The notes beneath the pieces are model-generated. The model ran no database searches, had not been told where the DNA came from, and saw only the letters and a program-made list of their open reading frames with translations. Of a stretch of DNA of 64,000 nucleotides, positions 53,194-61,866 are shown one piece after another. Positions within the stretch are counted from its first letter, which is position 1. Every line of letters starts with the position of its first letter. This stretch comes from Alteriqipengyuania abyssalis (GTDB taxonomy: Bacteria; Pseudomonadota; Alphaproteobacteria; Sphingomonadales; Sphingomonadaceae). The stretch is from NCBI RefSeq assembly GCF_019857185.1, contig NZ_JAHWXP010000005.1:1-64000 (forward strand), written 5' to 3'. Both the position numbers and the translations under genes were made by a program.

Positions 53194-53582
53194 GGGGAAG
53201 CTGCCTTTGCGGGGCTATCGGGTTCGAGCTCGATAGGCTCGACGGGCCGATCGGCCATTGTCATTGCCGAACATGCCGCAAAGCGCATTCGGCACCCTTC
53301 GCAACTGTTGCCCGGGTTCGCCGTGACCAGTTTCGATGGACCCGGGGGGAGAACCGGCTCTCGCAGTTCGAATCCTCCGCAGGCAAGCATCGCATGTTCT
53401 GTTCGGTGTGCGGCAGTCAGCTGGCCGCCATGCTCGATGGTTCCGACCAGCTGGTATTGCGCGTCGCCACCCTGGACGACGATCCGGGAGAGCGACCGAT
53501 CGCGCATATCTGGATGGAACATGACGAGCCCTGGCTCGGCTGGCAGGCGCTGGACGAATATCAGCAGTTTGCGACGCGCTGA
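53160..53582 (+). CDS. GFA (glutathione-dependent formaldehyde-activating)/CENP-V family protein
   Basis: A 140-residue zinc protein with a GTG start, overlapping the hydroxylase gene by 34 bases in another frame. Zinc ligands are in GSCLCGAIGF, HCHCRTCRK and MFCSVCGSQL, the usual GFA arrangement. Members include formaldehyde-activating enzyme-like and other detoxification proteins; the exact role is unknown. It ends 6 bases before the right direct repeat, so it is the last island gene. Confidence 0.85.
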   Translation: MAGTRDAKPALRGSCLCGAIGFELDRLDGPIGHCHCRTCRKAHSAPFATVARVRRDQFRWTRGENRLSQFESSAGKHRMFCSVCGSQLAAMLDGSDQLVLRVATLDDDPGERPIAHIWMEHDEPWLGWQALDEYQQFATR

Positions 53583-53588
53583 AGCGCC

Positions 53589-53622
53589 GCGGCTCGATGC
53601 GTTGGAAGGCAAGGGCAAGTAA
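53589..53622 (+). repeat. Right direct repeat (putative attR), ubiK 3' remnant
   Basis: A copy of the last 34 bases of ubiK (LDALEGKGK plus stop) without the rest of the gene, 6 bases after the GFA gene. One mismatch against the left copy. This orphan end marks the right boundary of the island. Confidence 0.8.
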
Positions 53623-53734
53623 TTCGGCCCGCTGGCGGTAAATCACCGCTTTTGCATCGAAATTTATGAAATGATGGATCGGGTGCGCCCGGCCCTCGCG
53701 CGCGTTCTCTCGCTGCTAGAGAGGTTGACGCGCC

Positions 53735-53971
53735 ATGTTCACACAACTCGATCCTCCGATCCCGCTCCATGTCCTGGGCAAGGGAGACGGTTATGCGCTG
53801 GGCGTCATCGACTATGGGCAGGAACACAACCTGCTGTGGGTGACCGCGATCGATGCTACCGGAGAAATCTGGTGCGCGCCCAATCCGGAGGTGCGGATGC
53901 AGGCCAACTGGTCGATGGCCCGCCCGCGTTCGACGGCGGTAAAGGCGTCGAAGGAAACGATGGCGGGGTAG
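53735..53971 (+). CDS. Small hypothetical protein
   Basis: A 78-residue soluble protein starting MFTQLDPPIPLHVLGKGDGY, with GAGAGG about 10 bases upstream. It has a beta-strand pattern (ALGVIDYGQEHNLLWVTAI, GEIWCAPNPEVRM) and resembles short conserved hypothetical proteins. No function recognised. It would have followed ubiK directly before the island inserted. The 160 bases after it show no gene. Confidence 0.65.
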   Translation: MFTQLDPPIPLHVLGKGDGYALGVIDYGQEHNLLWVTAIDATGEIWCAPNPEVRMQANWSMARPRSTAVKASKETMAG

Positions 53972-54132
53972 GCTTCGCGAAACAGATCGTTGCCCCTGCG
54001 CAGGCAGGCGCCCAACCGACCTTCAGGCCAGCACAATCTCGCCAAACCGGCAGCGACCCGCTAGTCCGCACCGATGCCCGGCGCTCGCTCCATCCAACCA
54101 CGAAACCGCCGCAGCGGTGACGCCAGCGACCG

Positions 54133-54729
54133 ATGCAACTGAAGGCCCCCGCCATCGTTCTCGCCGCGCGCCCGCATGGGGAGAATGCGGTGATCCTGCG
54201 CGCATTGACGCGCGAGGCGGGGATGGTCGCGGCCTATGTCGCGGGCGGGCAGGGGCGGCGGCTGCGGCCCGTGGTGATCCCGGGCAACTCGGTGGAGGCG
54301 GATATCCGCGCGCGCTCGGCCAGCCAGCTGCCGTTCGGCAAGGTCGAGCTGATGAACAGCCGCGCGCCGTGGCTGAACGAGCCGCTGCCCGCCGCCGCGA
54401 TCCTGTGGGTCACCGCGCTGACCGCTTCGACCCTGCCCGAGCGCAATCCCTATCCCAGCCTCTACGATGCGCTGGGCGGATTGCTCGATGCGATCTGCCA
54501 TGCGCCCTCGGCGCGCGGCTGGGCGCCCGCGCTGCTCTCCTACGAGGTGCTGCTGCTGCGCGAGCTCGGCTATGGCGGGATGAAGCCCGAGGCGGGCGAT
54601 CTGCCGGAAACACTTGCAGCGCTGAACGCGTTGGGCCCCGCGCTGGAGCGCTACCTGCTTGCCGAGCGGCATGGCGATGCTATGGCCGCGCGCGGTCGGC
54701 TGCTGGAGCGGCTGGCGCGGATCGCCTGA
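54133..54729 (+). CDS. recO: DNA repair protein RecO
   Basis: A 198-residue recombination mediator that loads RecA with RecR. The N-terminal OB fold starts MQLKAPAIVLAARPHGENAVILRAL with GMVAAYVAGGQG. The helical C-terminal domain contains RNPYPSLYDALGGLLDAI and LLSYEVLLLRELGY. It is shorter than E. coli RecO and lacks the C-terminal zinc-binding cysteines, as is common in this lineage. Confidence 0.9.
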   Translation: MQLKAPAIVLAARPHGENAVILRALTREAGMVAAYVAGGQGRRLRPVVIPGNSVEADIRARSASQLPFGKVELMNSRAPWLNEPLPAAAILWVTALTASTLPERNPYPSLYDALGGLLDAICHAPSARGWAPALLSYEVLLLRELGYGGMKPEAGDLPETLAALNALGPALERYLLAERHGDAMAARGRLLERLARIA

Positions 54730-54758
54730 CTTTTCGGCCATTGGGGGCTCACACCTGA

Positions 54759-55847
54759 GTGCTTGAGATCGCGGTCATCCTGCCCACGCTCAACGAGCGC
54801 GAGAATATCGTCCCACTGCTCGAAGCGCTCGACGCGGAACTGGCGGGCTTCGCTTGGGAAGCGATCTTCGTCGACGACGACAGCACCGACGGCACCGCCG
54901 ATGCGCTGCGCGAGATCGGGCTGCACAACCGCAAAATCAGGGTCATCCAGAGGATCGGGCGGCGCGGGCTTGCCTCGGCGGTGATCGAGGGCGCGTGCGC
55001 CACCGCTGCGCCCGTGGTCGCGGTGATGGATGCCGATCTGCAGCACGACCCCGCGCTGATCCGCGACATGCTCGAACACCTACGCAGCGGCGCGGCGGAC
55101 CTGGTGGTCGCCTCCCGCTTTGCCGAAGGGGCGAGCGCGGATGGCCTGCCCAGCGCGCGGCGCGAACGCGGATCGCGGCTGGCCAACCGGCTCGCGCGGA
55201 TGCTCACCGGGGTCGAGCTGAGCGACCCGATGAGCGGGTTCTTCGCGATGGAGACCGCCCGCCTGCGCGCACTCGCCCCGCGCCTGTCGGGGATCGGGTT
55301 CAAGGTGCTGCTCGATATCCTGTCCGCCTCGCCCGAGCGGCTGCGGGTGGTCGAGGTGCCGATGCATTTCGCCGCGCGGCGAGCAGGCGAGAGCAAGCTC
55401 GACCGGGCGGTGGCGTTCGAATTCCTGGTCGGCCTGTACGAGCGGCATCTGGGCCGGATCGTGCCCACGCGTTTCGCGCTGTTCGGCACGGTCGGCGGGG
55501 CGGGGGTGCTGGTCCACCTGAGCGTGCTGACGCTCGCCTACCGGATGCTGGGCAGCGGGTTCACCGCCGCGCAGGCGCTGGCGACCTTCGCCGCGATGAG
55601 CTTCAATTTCTGGCTCAACAACTGGCTCACCTATCGCGACCAGCGCCTGCGCAGCGTGCCCGCCGTGCTGCGCGGCTGGGCGGTGTTCTGCGTGGCCTGT
55701 TCGGTCGGCGCTCTCGCCAACGTCGCGCTGGCGAGCCTGCTGCAGGCGCGCGGCACCTATTGGCTGCTCGCCGCGCTGGCGGGGATCGTGGTCGGCGCGG
55801 TGTGGAATTACGCGCTGTCGAACCGGTTTGTGTGGGGGAGAGTATGA
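54759..55847 (+). CDS. Polyprenol-phosphate mannose synthase-like GT2 fused to GtrA-type membrane domain
   Basis: A 362-residue protein starting at GTG. The N-terminal 230 residues are a GT2 domain of the dolichol-phosphate mannose synthase type (VILPTLNERENIVPLLEAL, FVDDDSTDGT, VMDADLQHDP, GFKVLLDIL), which makes a polyprenyl-phosphate sugar. The C-terminal 130 residues form a GtrA-like four-helix membrane domain (RFALFGTVGGAGVLVHLSVL through NYALSNRFVW), thought to flip the lipid-linked sugar. It is convergent with a PMT-type transferase that would use such a donor. Confidence 0.9.
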   Translation: MLEIAVILPTLNERENIVPLLEALDAELAGFAWEAIFVDDDSTDGTADALREIGLHNRKIRVIQRIGRRGLASAVIEGACATAAPVVAVMDADLQHDPALIRDMLEHLRSGAADLVVASRFAEGASADGLPSARRERGSRLANRLARMLTGVELSDPMSGFFAMETARLRALAPRLSGIGFKVLLDILSASPERLRVVEVPMHFAARRAGESKLDRAVAFEFLVGLYERHLGRIVPTRFALFGTVGGAGVLVHLSVLTLAYRMLGSGFTAAQALATFAAMSFNFWLNNWLTYRDQRLRSVPAVLRGWAVFCVACSVGALANVALASLLQARGTYWLLAALAGIVVGAVWNYALSNRFVWGRV

Positions 55848-55852
55848 GACGA

Positions 55853-56019
55853 TCCTCCCCGCTTTGCCGAAGGCCAAGTGGGGAGGGGGACCGCGAGACG
55901 CAGCTGCGGCTCGGGGTGGAGGGGTGATGCCCGGCCGTGCCCCTCCGTCAGCCGCCTGGCGGCGTCTGCCACCTCCCCATTTGCACCCCTCGTCTTACTC
56001 GGGCCGAAAACGGGGAGGA
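55853..56019. repeat. Intergenic fold-back repeat
   Basis: A GC-rich element between convergent glycosyltransferase genes with outer arms tcctcccc (55853-55860) and ggggagga (56012-56019), plus several internal CTCCCC/GGGGAG pairings. It resembles repeats scattered through sphingomonad genomes and contains no gene. Confidence 0.6.
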
Positions 56020-56029
56020 GAGTGAGGCC

Positions 56030-57325
56030 TCAACGCCACCCCGCCAGCCACATCCACTGGTTGAACGCCTGTTCGCCCGACAACTCGGCAGCGCTCAGGA
56101 TCGGGTAGAAATAGACGAACACGCCCACGCTACCCGCCAGCACCGCCCAGTAGACCCAGCCGAAGACCGTAGCGCGCAGCCGTGCGAGCAGCAGGGCGAG
56201 GCAGGCGAGGAGGAAGCAGCTGGGCAGGAAATAGTGGTAATAGAACTGGATCGGCTTGGCTGCGACGACCCAGAAGCCGACGCTCGCCGCGTAAAACGTC
56301 ACCGCAAAGCCCGCGTCGGCCCGGCGCCGGAACAGCGCGGCGAAGGCGCACCATGCGACCCCGATCAGCCCGAGCAACATGGTCAGCGGATTGCCGATCA
56401 GCATCACCCCGCGCTGCGCGCCGTCGGTGACCTCGTACAGGTACCAGATCGCGCGGGTGTTCAGCACCCACTGATCCCAGGTCGACTGGTAGGGATGCGC
56501 TTCCTTCACGCTCTCCTGTAATTCCAGCATGTGCAGATGCGCGCCGAGCAGGTCCATCCCGGCGAAGGGCCCGTTCTCCACCTGGAAGGCGGGCCAGAAG
56601 GTCGCCGAGTACACCGCCAGCGGCAGCACGCCGAGCCACAGCGGCGCCTCGACCAGCGAAACCCCGCGCACCGGGCTCGCGTCCAGATCGGCGAAACGTT
56701 CGCGCGAGGTGCCCGCGTGGATCCGCATCGCGAGGAAGAACAGGCCGAGCAGCGGGGCCAGCGGCACGGCGTTCCATTTGGCTGCCATCGACAGGCCCAG
56801 CGCGATCCCGCTCGCGATCAGGTCCAGCCGCGCGCGCGTTTCGCGGCGCTGGCGGCACGCGCTCGCGAACAGCCACAGCGCGGTGAGGAAGAACGCCGCC
56901 ATGAACACGTCGAGCATCGCGATCTGTGCGTGGACGAACAGCAGGAAGCCGGTCGCCAGCAGCACGCCATAGGCCAGAGTAGCATCGCGGCCGTGGCTCG
57001 CGTGCCACAGCGCGCGCATCCCTGCGAACAGAGCGAGCGTGCCCGCCAGCGCGGAGAAGATCCGCCAGCCCCACGGGTTGTCGCCCAGCAGCCAGATCCC
57101 GGCGGCGATGATCTCCTTGCCCAGCGGCGGATGCTCGGGGTTGCGATAGTCGAACCCGGTCAGCAGCTCGCGCGCGGCGGGAAGGTAATGGATTTCATCG
57201 AAGTAGGGCCCGCTGGGCAGCCACAGCCGCCACAGGCACAGCAGGAAAAAGCCCAGCGTCAGGCCGAGGCAGGCCAGCAAGGGATCGTCGCTTGCAGGAA
57301 CGCGGGTCGCGTGCGCTCGGGTCAT
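56030..57325 (-). CDS. PMT-family (GT39-like) membrane glycosyltransferase
   Basis: A 431-residue membrane protein with about eleven helices, using polyprenyl-phosphate sugar donors. The first loop carries the diagnostic acidic motif PYFDEIHYLPAARELL, followed by YRNPEHPPLGKEIIA as in protein O-mannosyltransferases and ArnT-like enzymes. The start MTRAHATRVPASDD is preferred. Together with the DPM-like fusion it may glycosylate protein or envelope lipid; the acceptor is unknown. Confidence 0.88.
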   Translation of the reverse strand: MTRAHATRVPASDDPLLACLGLTLGFFLLCLWRLWLPSGPYFDEIHYLPAARELLTGFDYRNPEHPPLGKEIIAAGIWLLGDNPWGWRIFSALAGTLALFAGMRALWHASHGRDATLAYGVLLATGFLLFVHAQIAMLDVFMAAFFLTALWLFASACRQRRETRARLDLIASGIALGLSMAAKWNAVPLAPLLGLFFLAMRIHAGTSRERFADLDASPVRGVSLVEAPLWLGVLPLAVYSATFWPAFQVENGPFAGMDLLGAHLHMLELQESVKEAHPYQSTWDQWVLNTRAIWYLYEVTDGAQRGVMLIGNPLTMLLGLIGVAWCAFAALFRRRADAGFAVTFYAASVGFWVVAAKPIQFYYHYFLPSCFLLACLALLLARLRATVFGWVYWAVLAGSVGVFVYFYPILSAAELSGEQAFNQWMWLAGWR

Positions 57326-57480
57326 TGCGGGCCATGCGATACGGGCGACGAGGCACGGCGACAAGCGGGCCGATCATGATCGCAGTGCCCGCATTGCCGA
57401 TTGGCCACGCAGTGTGGCTTGGCTGCCGACAAGCAATTTCCTTTTGCCCGCACGCGCGCACGGGCCTAGCCGGTGGCCCC

Positions 57481-58686
57481 ATGAAGAAGACCACCGGAAT
57501 GGATCGCTCCGTCACCTCCAAGTGGCGTCCCGCAACGCAGGCCGTGCGCGGGGGCACCTGGCGCAGCGAGCATGGCGAGACGAGTGAGGCGCTGTTCCTC
57601 ACCTCGGGCTATACCTACGACAATGCGGCCGAAGTGGCCGCGCGTTTCGCGGGTGAGGCCGAGGGGATGACCTATTCGCGCCTCCAGAACCCGACCGTGG
57701 CGATGCTCGAAGAACGCATTGCGCTGATGGAGGGGGCCGAGGCCTGCCGCGTGCAGGCGAGCGGGATGGCCGCGATGACCGCCGCGCTGCTGTGCCAGCT
57801 TTCGGCAGGCGATCACTGCGTCGCGGCGCGCGCCGCCTTCGGTTCGTGCCGCTGGCTGGTCGACCACCTGCTGCCGCGCTTCGGGATCGAGACCACCGTG
57901 ATCGACAGCGCGGATAACGATGCGTGGGAAGCGGCTATTCAGCCCAACACCAAGGTGTTCTTCTTCGAAACACCCGCCAACCCGACGCTCGACGTGGTCG
58001 ATCTGGAGCATGTCTGCGGCATCGCCAAGGCGCACGGGATCACCACCGTGGTCGACAATGCCTTCGCCTCGCCCGCGCTCCAGCGGCCGATGGAGTTCGG
58101 CGCGGATGTGGTGGCGTATTCCGCGACTAAGCTGATGGACGGGCAGGGCCGCGTGCTCGCGGGCGCGGTTTGCGGGACGAAGCAATGGATCGACGAGGTG
58201 CTGCTGCCCTTCCAGCGCAATACCGGGCCCAACCTTTCGCCCTTCAACGCATGGGTGGTGATGAAGGGGCTCGAAACGCTCGACCTGCGCGCGCACCGGC
58301 AGAGCCAGAATGCGGTTGCGCTGGGCAAGTTCATGGAACCGCGCGTGCCGCGCATCCTGCATCCCGGGCTGGAAAGCCACCCGCGCCATGCGCTCGCGCT
58401 GAAGCAGATGCGCGCGACCGGACCGATCTTCGCCTTCGACCTCGGCAGCCGCGCGAAGGCGCACGCGCTGCTCGACGCGCTGGAGTTGGTCGACCTGTCG
58501 AACAATATCGGCGATTCGCGCAGCCTCGCGTGCCATCCCGCCAGCACCACGCATGCCGGGCTGAGCGAGGAAGCCCGCGCCGAGATGGGCGTGACCGAGG
58601 GGCTGGTGCGGATCAACGTCGGCCTCGAGGACATCGAGGACCTGCGCGAGGATATCGACCGGGCGCTGGGCGCGGCGGGGTTCTGA
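57481..58686 (+). CDS. metZ: O-succinylhomoserine sulfhydrylase
   Basis: A 401-residue PLP enzyme of the Cys/Met metabolism family making homocysteine from an O-acyl-homoserine and sulfide. Motifs: TQAVRGGTWRSEHGETSEAL (MetZ-like N-terminus), YSRLQNPTVAMLEERIALME, FFETPANPTLDVVDL and the PLP lysine in AYSATKLMDGQGR, with SLACHPASTTHAGLS near the end. The start at MKKTTGMDRS is chosen over a longer open frame. Confidence 0.93.
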   Translation: MKKTTGMDRSVTSKWRPATQAVRGGTWRSEHGETSEALFLTSGYTYDNAAEVAARFAGEAEGMTYSRLQNPTVAMLEERIALMEGAEACRVQASGMAAMTAALLCQLSAGDHCVAARAAFGSCRWLVDHLLPRFGIETTVIDSADNDAWEAAIQPNTKVFFFETPANPTLDVVDLEHVCGIAKAHGITTVVDNAFASPALQRPMEFGADVVAYSATKLMDGQGRVLAGAVCGTKQWIDEVLLPFQRNTGPNLSPFNAWVVMKGLETLDLRAHRQSQNAVALGKFMEPRVPRILHPGLESHPRHALALKQMRATGPIFAFDLGSRAKAHALLDALELVDLSNNIGDSRSLACHPASTTHAGLSEEARAEMGVTEGLVRINVGLEDIEDLREDIDRALGAAGF

Positions 58687-58726
58687 CCGGGGCTGAAGCC
58701 TCCACTTCTACGGCCCCCTCGCCGGG

Positions 58727-59035
58727 CTAATTCGACTCGCAGGCAATCCCGTCATCGTCGCGGTCCAGCTCTGGGCGATAGCCGGCTTGCCCGCGACGGA
58801 TATTGCTGAAACCCGCTGCCCGGGCGGCGGTGCAGTTCGGGAAGTAGACGCTGCCATCGACCGAGTTTCCGCTCGCGGGCCGGGTTGCACGCCGCTGCCG
58901 GTGGCAGTGATAATCGCCGGTCTTGCGGTTGTGATGGCACCCCTTGGCATCGAGCCCGCCGGGGTGGGCGGATACCTCTACGGTGGCAACCGGGGTCGAT
59001 AGAAGCGCGAGCGAGGCGAGAACAGTCAGCCGCAT
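58727..59035 (-). CDS. Exported Excalibur-domain protein
   Basis: A 102-residue protein with signal peptide (MRLTVLASLALLSTPVATVE, cleaved near VSA), a His-rich segment (GCHHNRKTGDYHCHR) and a C-terminal Excalibur calcium-binding domain. The domain runs YFPNCTAARAAG to the end with the loop LDRDDDGIACE. Small proteins of this layout are common in proteobacteria and presumed periplasmic or surface-associated. Confidence 0.88.
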   Translation of the reverse strand: MRLTVLASLALLSTPVATVEVSAHPGGLDAKGCHHNRKTGDYHCHRQRRATRPASGNSVDGSVYFPNCTAARAAGFSNIRRGQAGYRPELDRDDDGIACESN

Positions 59036-59251
59036 GGCACGAGCTAAGCATGTTGTTGCGATCTTGAGAAATGAATTCCGGGCGCCGCCGGCAGTGGCAC
59101 CGCCCATGCGTGCAGGAAAAGCATCGGCCCCTGTCGGGCCCATGGCTGGCGTTTCCCTTACCTCTTGCGCCATCGCCCCGCGCAGCCGCCGGAACACCCT
59201 TACTCCCACACGTTCTCTTCCGTGACACCGGAAAAACAGGAGACGACACAC

Positions 59252-60523
59252 ATGGGCGAACTACTCGAAGCGGCACAGGAGCGGATGACGCGCGCGGCGG
59301 AGATGGTGGGGCTCGACAAGGAGGTCGTCTCGCATCTGCTCAACCCGATCGAGACGCTATCCGCCTCGGTCAACATCCGGCGCGACGATGGCTCGGCGCT
59401 GGCGCTCAAAGGCTGGCGGTGCCGCTATAATTCCGCGCTCGGCCCGACCAAGGGGGGCATCCGCTTCCACCCGTCCGTCCACCTCGACGAGGTCGAGACG
59501 CTCGCCTTCCTGATGACCATGAAATGCGCGCTGATGGGCCTGCCCTTCGGCGGCGGAAAGGGCGGGGTCGAGGTCGACGCGCACGACCTCTCGACCATGG
59601 AGAAGGAGCGCGTGGCGCGCGGCTATGTCCGCGCGATGGCTAAGATCCTCGGCCCCGATCGCGACGTTCCCGCGCCCGACGTCGCCACCGGAGAGCGCGA
59701 GATGGCGTGGATGGTGAGTGAATATTCCGAGATAGCAGGGTCGATCCAGCCGCACGCGTTCACGGGTAAGCCCGTGTCGCTCGGCGGGATGCCGGGGCGT
59801 ACGCCCGCGACCGGGCGCGGCGCGCATATCGCGCTGGAGGAAATGCGTGACCTTGCCGGGCTGGGCGAGGATGGCGGCCTGACCATCGCGCTGCAGGGCT
59901 TCGGCAATGCCGGGCTGTGGTTCGCCAGGGCCGCCGCCGATGCGGGGCACACAATCGTCGCGGTCACCGATTCCTCGGGCACGGTCAGCGATCCCGACGG
60001 GCTCGATATCGAGGCGCTGGTGCAGGTGAAGGAGGAGAAGGGCAAGGTCACCGCATACGACGGGGGCGATGCGCAGTCCTCCGACGATCCCGAGGAGGTG
60101 CTGGCGACCGAATGCGACGTGCTGGTGTTCGCCGCGCTGGGCGGGGTGATCGCCGATGCGGAGGATGCCAAGGCGCTCCAATGCAAGGCGATCGTCGAAC
60201 TCGCCAACCGCCCGGTCCTGCCCGCCGCCGACAAGGCGCTGCAGGATGTGGGGGTCGAGGTGGTGCCCGATATCCTCGCCAATGGGGGCGGGGTGACGAT
60301 CAGCCATGCCGAGTGGGTGCAGGGCCGCCAGGGGATCGACTGGAACTCCGATGACGTCGACGACTATCTGGAGGACACGATCGCGCAAGCGTCCGAAAAT
60401 GTGCGCGAAGTGATGCAGGAGTGCGACACCGACATGCGCACGGCGGCCTATGCGGTGGCGCTGCGCCGCCTATGTGCTGCGATTTCCGCGCATGGGACGC
60501 GCGCCGACTTCGGCAAGAGCTGA
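59252..60523 (+). CDS. Glu/Leu/Phe/Val dehydrogenase family protein (glutamate dehydrogenase-like)
   Basis: A 423-residue NAD(P)-dependent amino acid dehydrogenase. The substrate domain has YNSALGPTKGGIRFHPSV, catalytic Lys region MTMKCALMGLPFGGGKGG and DVPAPDVATGEREMAWM. The Rossmann domain has ALQGFGNAGLWFARAAADAG. The C-terminal part includes NGGGVTISHAEWVQ. The overall pattern fits glutamate dehydrogenase, but Leu/Phe/Val specificity cannot be excluded. The start follows an AGGAG site. Confidence 0.9.
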   Translation: MGELLEAAQERMTRAAEMVGLDKEVVSHLLNPIETLSASVNIRRDDGSALALKGWRCRYNSALGPTKGGIRFHPSVHLDEVETLAFLMTMKCALMGLPFGGGKGGVEVDAHDLSTMEKERVARGYVRAMAKILGPDRDVPAPDVATGEREMAWMVSEYSEIAGSIQPHAFTGKPVSLGGMPGRTPATGRGAHIALEEMRDLAGLGEDGGLTIALQGFGNAGLWFARAAADAGHTIVAVTDSSGTVSDPDGLDIEALVQVKEEKGKVTAYDGGDAQSSDDPEEVLATECDVLVFAALGGVIADAEDAKALQCKAIVELANRPVLPAADKALQDVGVEVVPDILANGGGVTISHAEWVQGRQGIDWNSDDVDDYLEDTIAQASENVREVMQECDTDMRTAAYAVALRRLCAAISAHGTRADFGKS

Positions 60524-60618
60524 GCTGTCGGGCGGGGCAAGCGGCGCGTCGGCCTGTGGGCAAGAAACGACGCACCGCCTTGCCCTCGGCCCAAATCGCA
60601 TTACGCTCGCGAATCGTG

Positions 60619-61017
60619 ATGAAGAACCTGTTCGACCACGCCGCCACGACCGAGGACATAACCGTCAGGGTCACGGTCAATTTCCTGCCCGAGCAGAGCG
60701 ATCCTGCAGCGGGCAAGTGGTTCTGGATCTACCATATCCGGATCGAGAACGCCTCGCGCGAGCGGGTCCAGCTGATGACCCGCCACTGGCGGATCACCGA
60801 TGCGCAAGGCCTCGTCCGCCATGTCGATGGCGAAGGCGTGGTCGGCGAACAGCCGGTGCTCACCCCGGGGCGCAGCCACGATTACGTCTCCGGCTGCCCG
60901 CTGACGACGCCGTTCGGATCGATGGAGGGCTTCTACACATTCCACCGCGAAGACGGCTCGCCGATCGAAGTGCGCATCCCCTTCTTCCCGCTCGCCGCAC
61001 CCGCCACCGCGCACTGA
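60619..61017 (+). CDS. apaG: Co2+/Mg2+ efflux protein ApaG (ApaG domain)
   Basis: A 132-residue fibronectin-like beta-sandwich protein. Typical motifs are ITVRVTVNFLPEQSDPAAGK, WIYHIRIENASRERVQLMTRHW, GEGVVGEQPVLTPGRSHDYVSG and TPFGSMEGFYTF. The biochemical role of ApaG remains poorly defined despite its traditional name. The frame is open upstream, but the chosen Met matches the family length. Confidence 0.93.
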   Translation: MKNLFDHAATTEDITVRVTVNFLPEQSDPAAGKWFWIYHIRIENASRERVQLMTRHWRITDAQGLVRHVDGEGVVGEQPVLTPGRSHDYVSGCPLTTPFGSMEGFYTFHREDGSPIEVRIPFFPLAAPATAH

Positions 61018-61062
61018 GCCGACTTGTGAGCTGGCCCCGCGCGGGCTAGCGATGCGCGCGAT

Positions 61063-61866
61063 ATGAAGCGCACGCTCCTGCCCCTCAACGCCCTGCGCGT
61101 ATACGATGCCGCCGCGCGGCACCTCTCCTTCACCAAGGCGGCGGACGAGCTGGCGGTGACGCCCGCCGCGGTCGGCCAGCAGATCCGCGCGCTGGAGGAT
61201 CACCTCGGCACCGTCCTGTTCCGCCGCACCAGCAAGGGGCTGGAGCTGACCGAGGAGGGCGAGGCCGGGCTCGACAATCTGCGCGAAGGTTTCCTCCGGT
61301 TCGAGGAAAGCGTCTCCGCGATGCAGGCGGGGCAGGCGGTCGACCGCTACGCCATCGGTGCGCCGCGCGGAATCCTCGAAAGCTGGCTCGCCCCGCGCCT
61401 CGCCGCGTTCCAGGCCGAGCGGCCTGGCGTGCGCTTCCAGCTGCGCGAGCGCGAGCGGGCGGATTTCTCCGAAGCCAATCTCGACCTTGCGATCTGGCTG
61501 GCCGAGGGGCCGGAGGAGTTTCCCGGCGAGCAGATTTCCAAGCCGCTGTGGGTCACCGTGGGCCCGGTAGACAGCCCGCATGCCAAGGGGCGCAGCGTCG
61601 GCTGGCCCGGCGATGGCCGCGATACCGACGCGGAGCCGTGCATCGCGGTCGGCAGTGCGGGCCAGGCGCTCGCCAGCGTGATCGCGGGGATGGGCTCTGC
61701 CCGGCTGCCCTTCGCTCTCGCGAGCGAGGCGATCGATGCGGGGCGGGTACGCGTGGAGGACGGGCCGGTCGAAGGCCGCCGGTCCTACTGGCTGGTCGCG
61801 CCGCCGCCGCAATGGCGGCAGAAGAAGGTCCGCGCGCTGGTCGAGTACCTCAAGGCGTCTATCTGA
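61063..61866 (+). CDS. LysR-family regulator, GcvA-like
   Basis: A 267-residue regulator. The N-terminal winged helix is of GcvA type (PLNALRVYDAAARHLSFTKA, LAVTPAAVGQQIRALEDHLG, FRRTSKGLELTEEG). The effector domain is about 30 residues shorter than in most LysR proteins. The ligand is unknown. Its target may be the neighbouring genes, but no LysR T-N11-A box was identified with confidence. Its stop codon abuts the stop of the convergent gene at 61867. Confidence 0.88.
   Translation: MKRTLLPLNALRVYDAAARHLSFTKAADELAVTPAAVGQQIRALEDHLGTVLFRRTSKGLELTEEGEAGLDNLREGFLRFEESVSAMQAGQAVDRYAIGAPRGILESWLAPRLAAFQAERPGVRFQLRERERADFSEANLDLAIWLAEGPEEFPGEQISKPLWVTVGPVDSPHAKGRSVGWPGDGRDTDAEPCIAVGSAGQALASVIAGMGSARLPFALASEAIDAGRVRVEDGPVEGRRSYWLVAPPPQWRQKKVRALVEYLKASI

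Larger units (their letters stand above)
45337..53622. mobile_element. Genomic island inserted at the 3' end of ubiK
   Basis: About 8.3 kb flanked by the 34-base direct repeat of the ubiK 3' end. It contains nine genes with no housekeeping character, a strongly AT-rich promoter stretch (52256-52285) and a base composition that looks lower in GC than the flanks. No integrase, transposase or relaxase gene is present, so it is either a stabilised remnant or mobilised in trans. The 131 bases at 45337-45467 contain no gene that I can see. Confidence 0.65.

Noticed and set aside
45337-53622. Prophage or transposon
   Set aside because: No phage structural genes, integrase, transposase or terminal inverted repeats were found; only the direct repeat of the ubiK end supports mobility.
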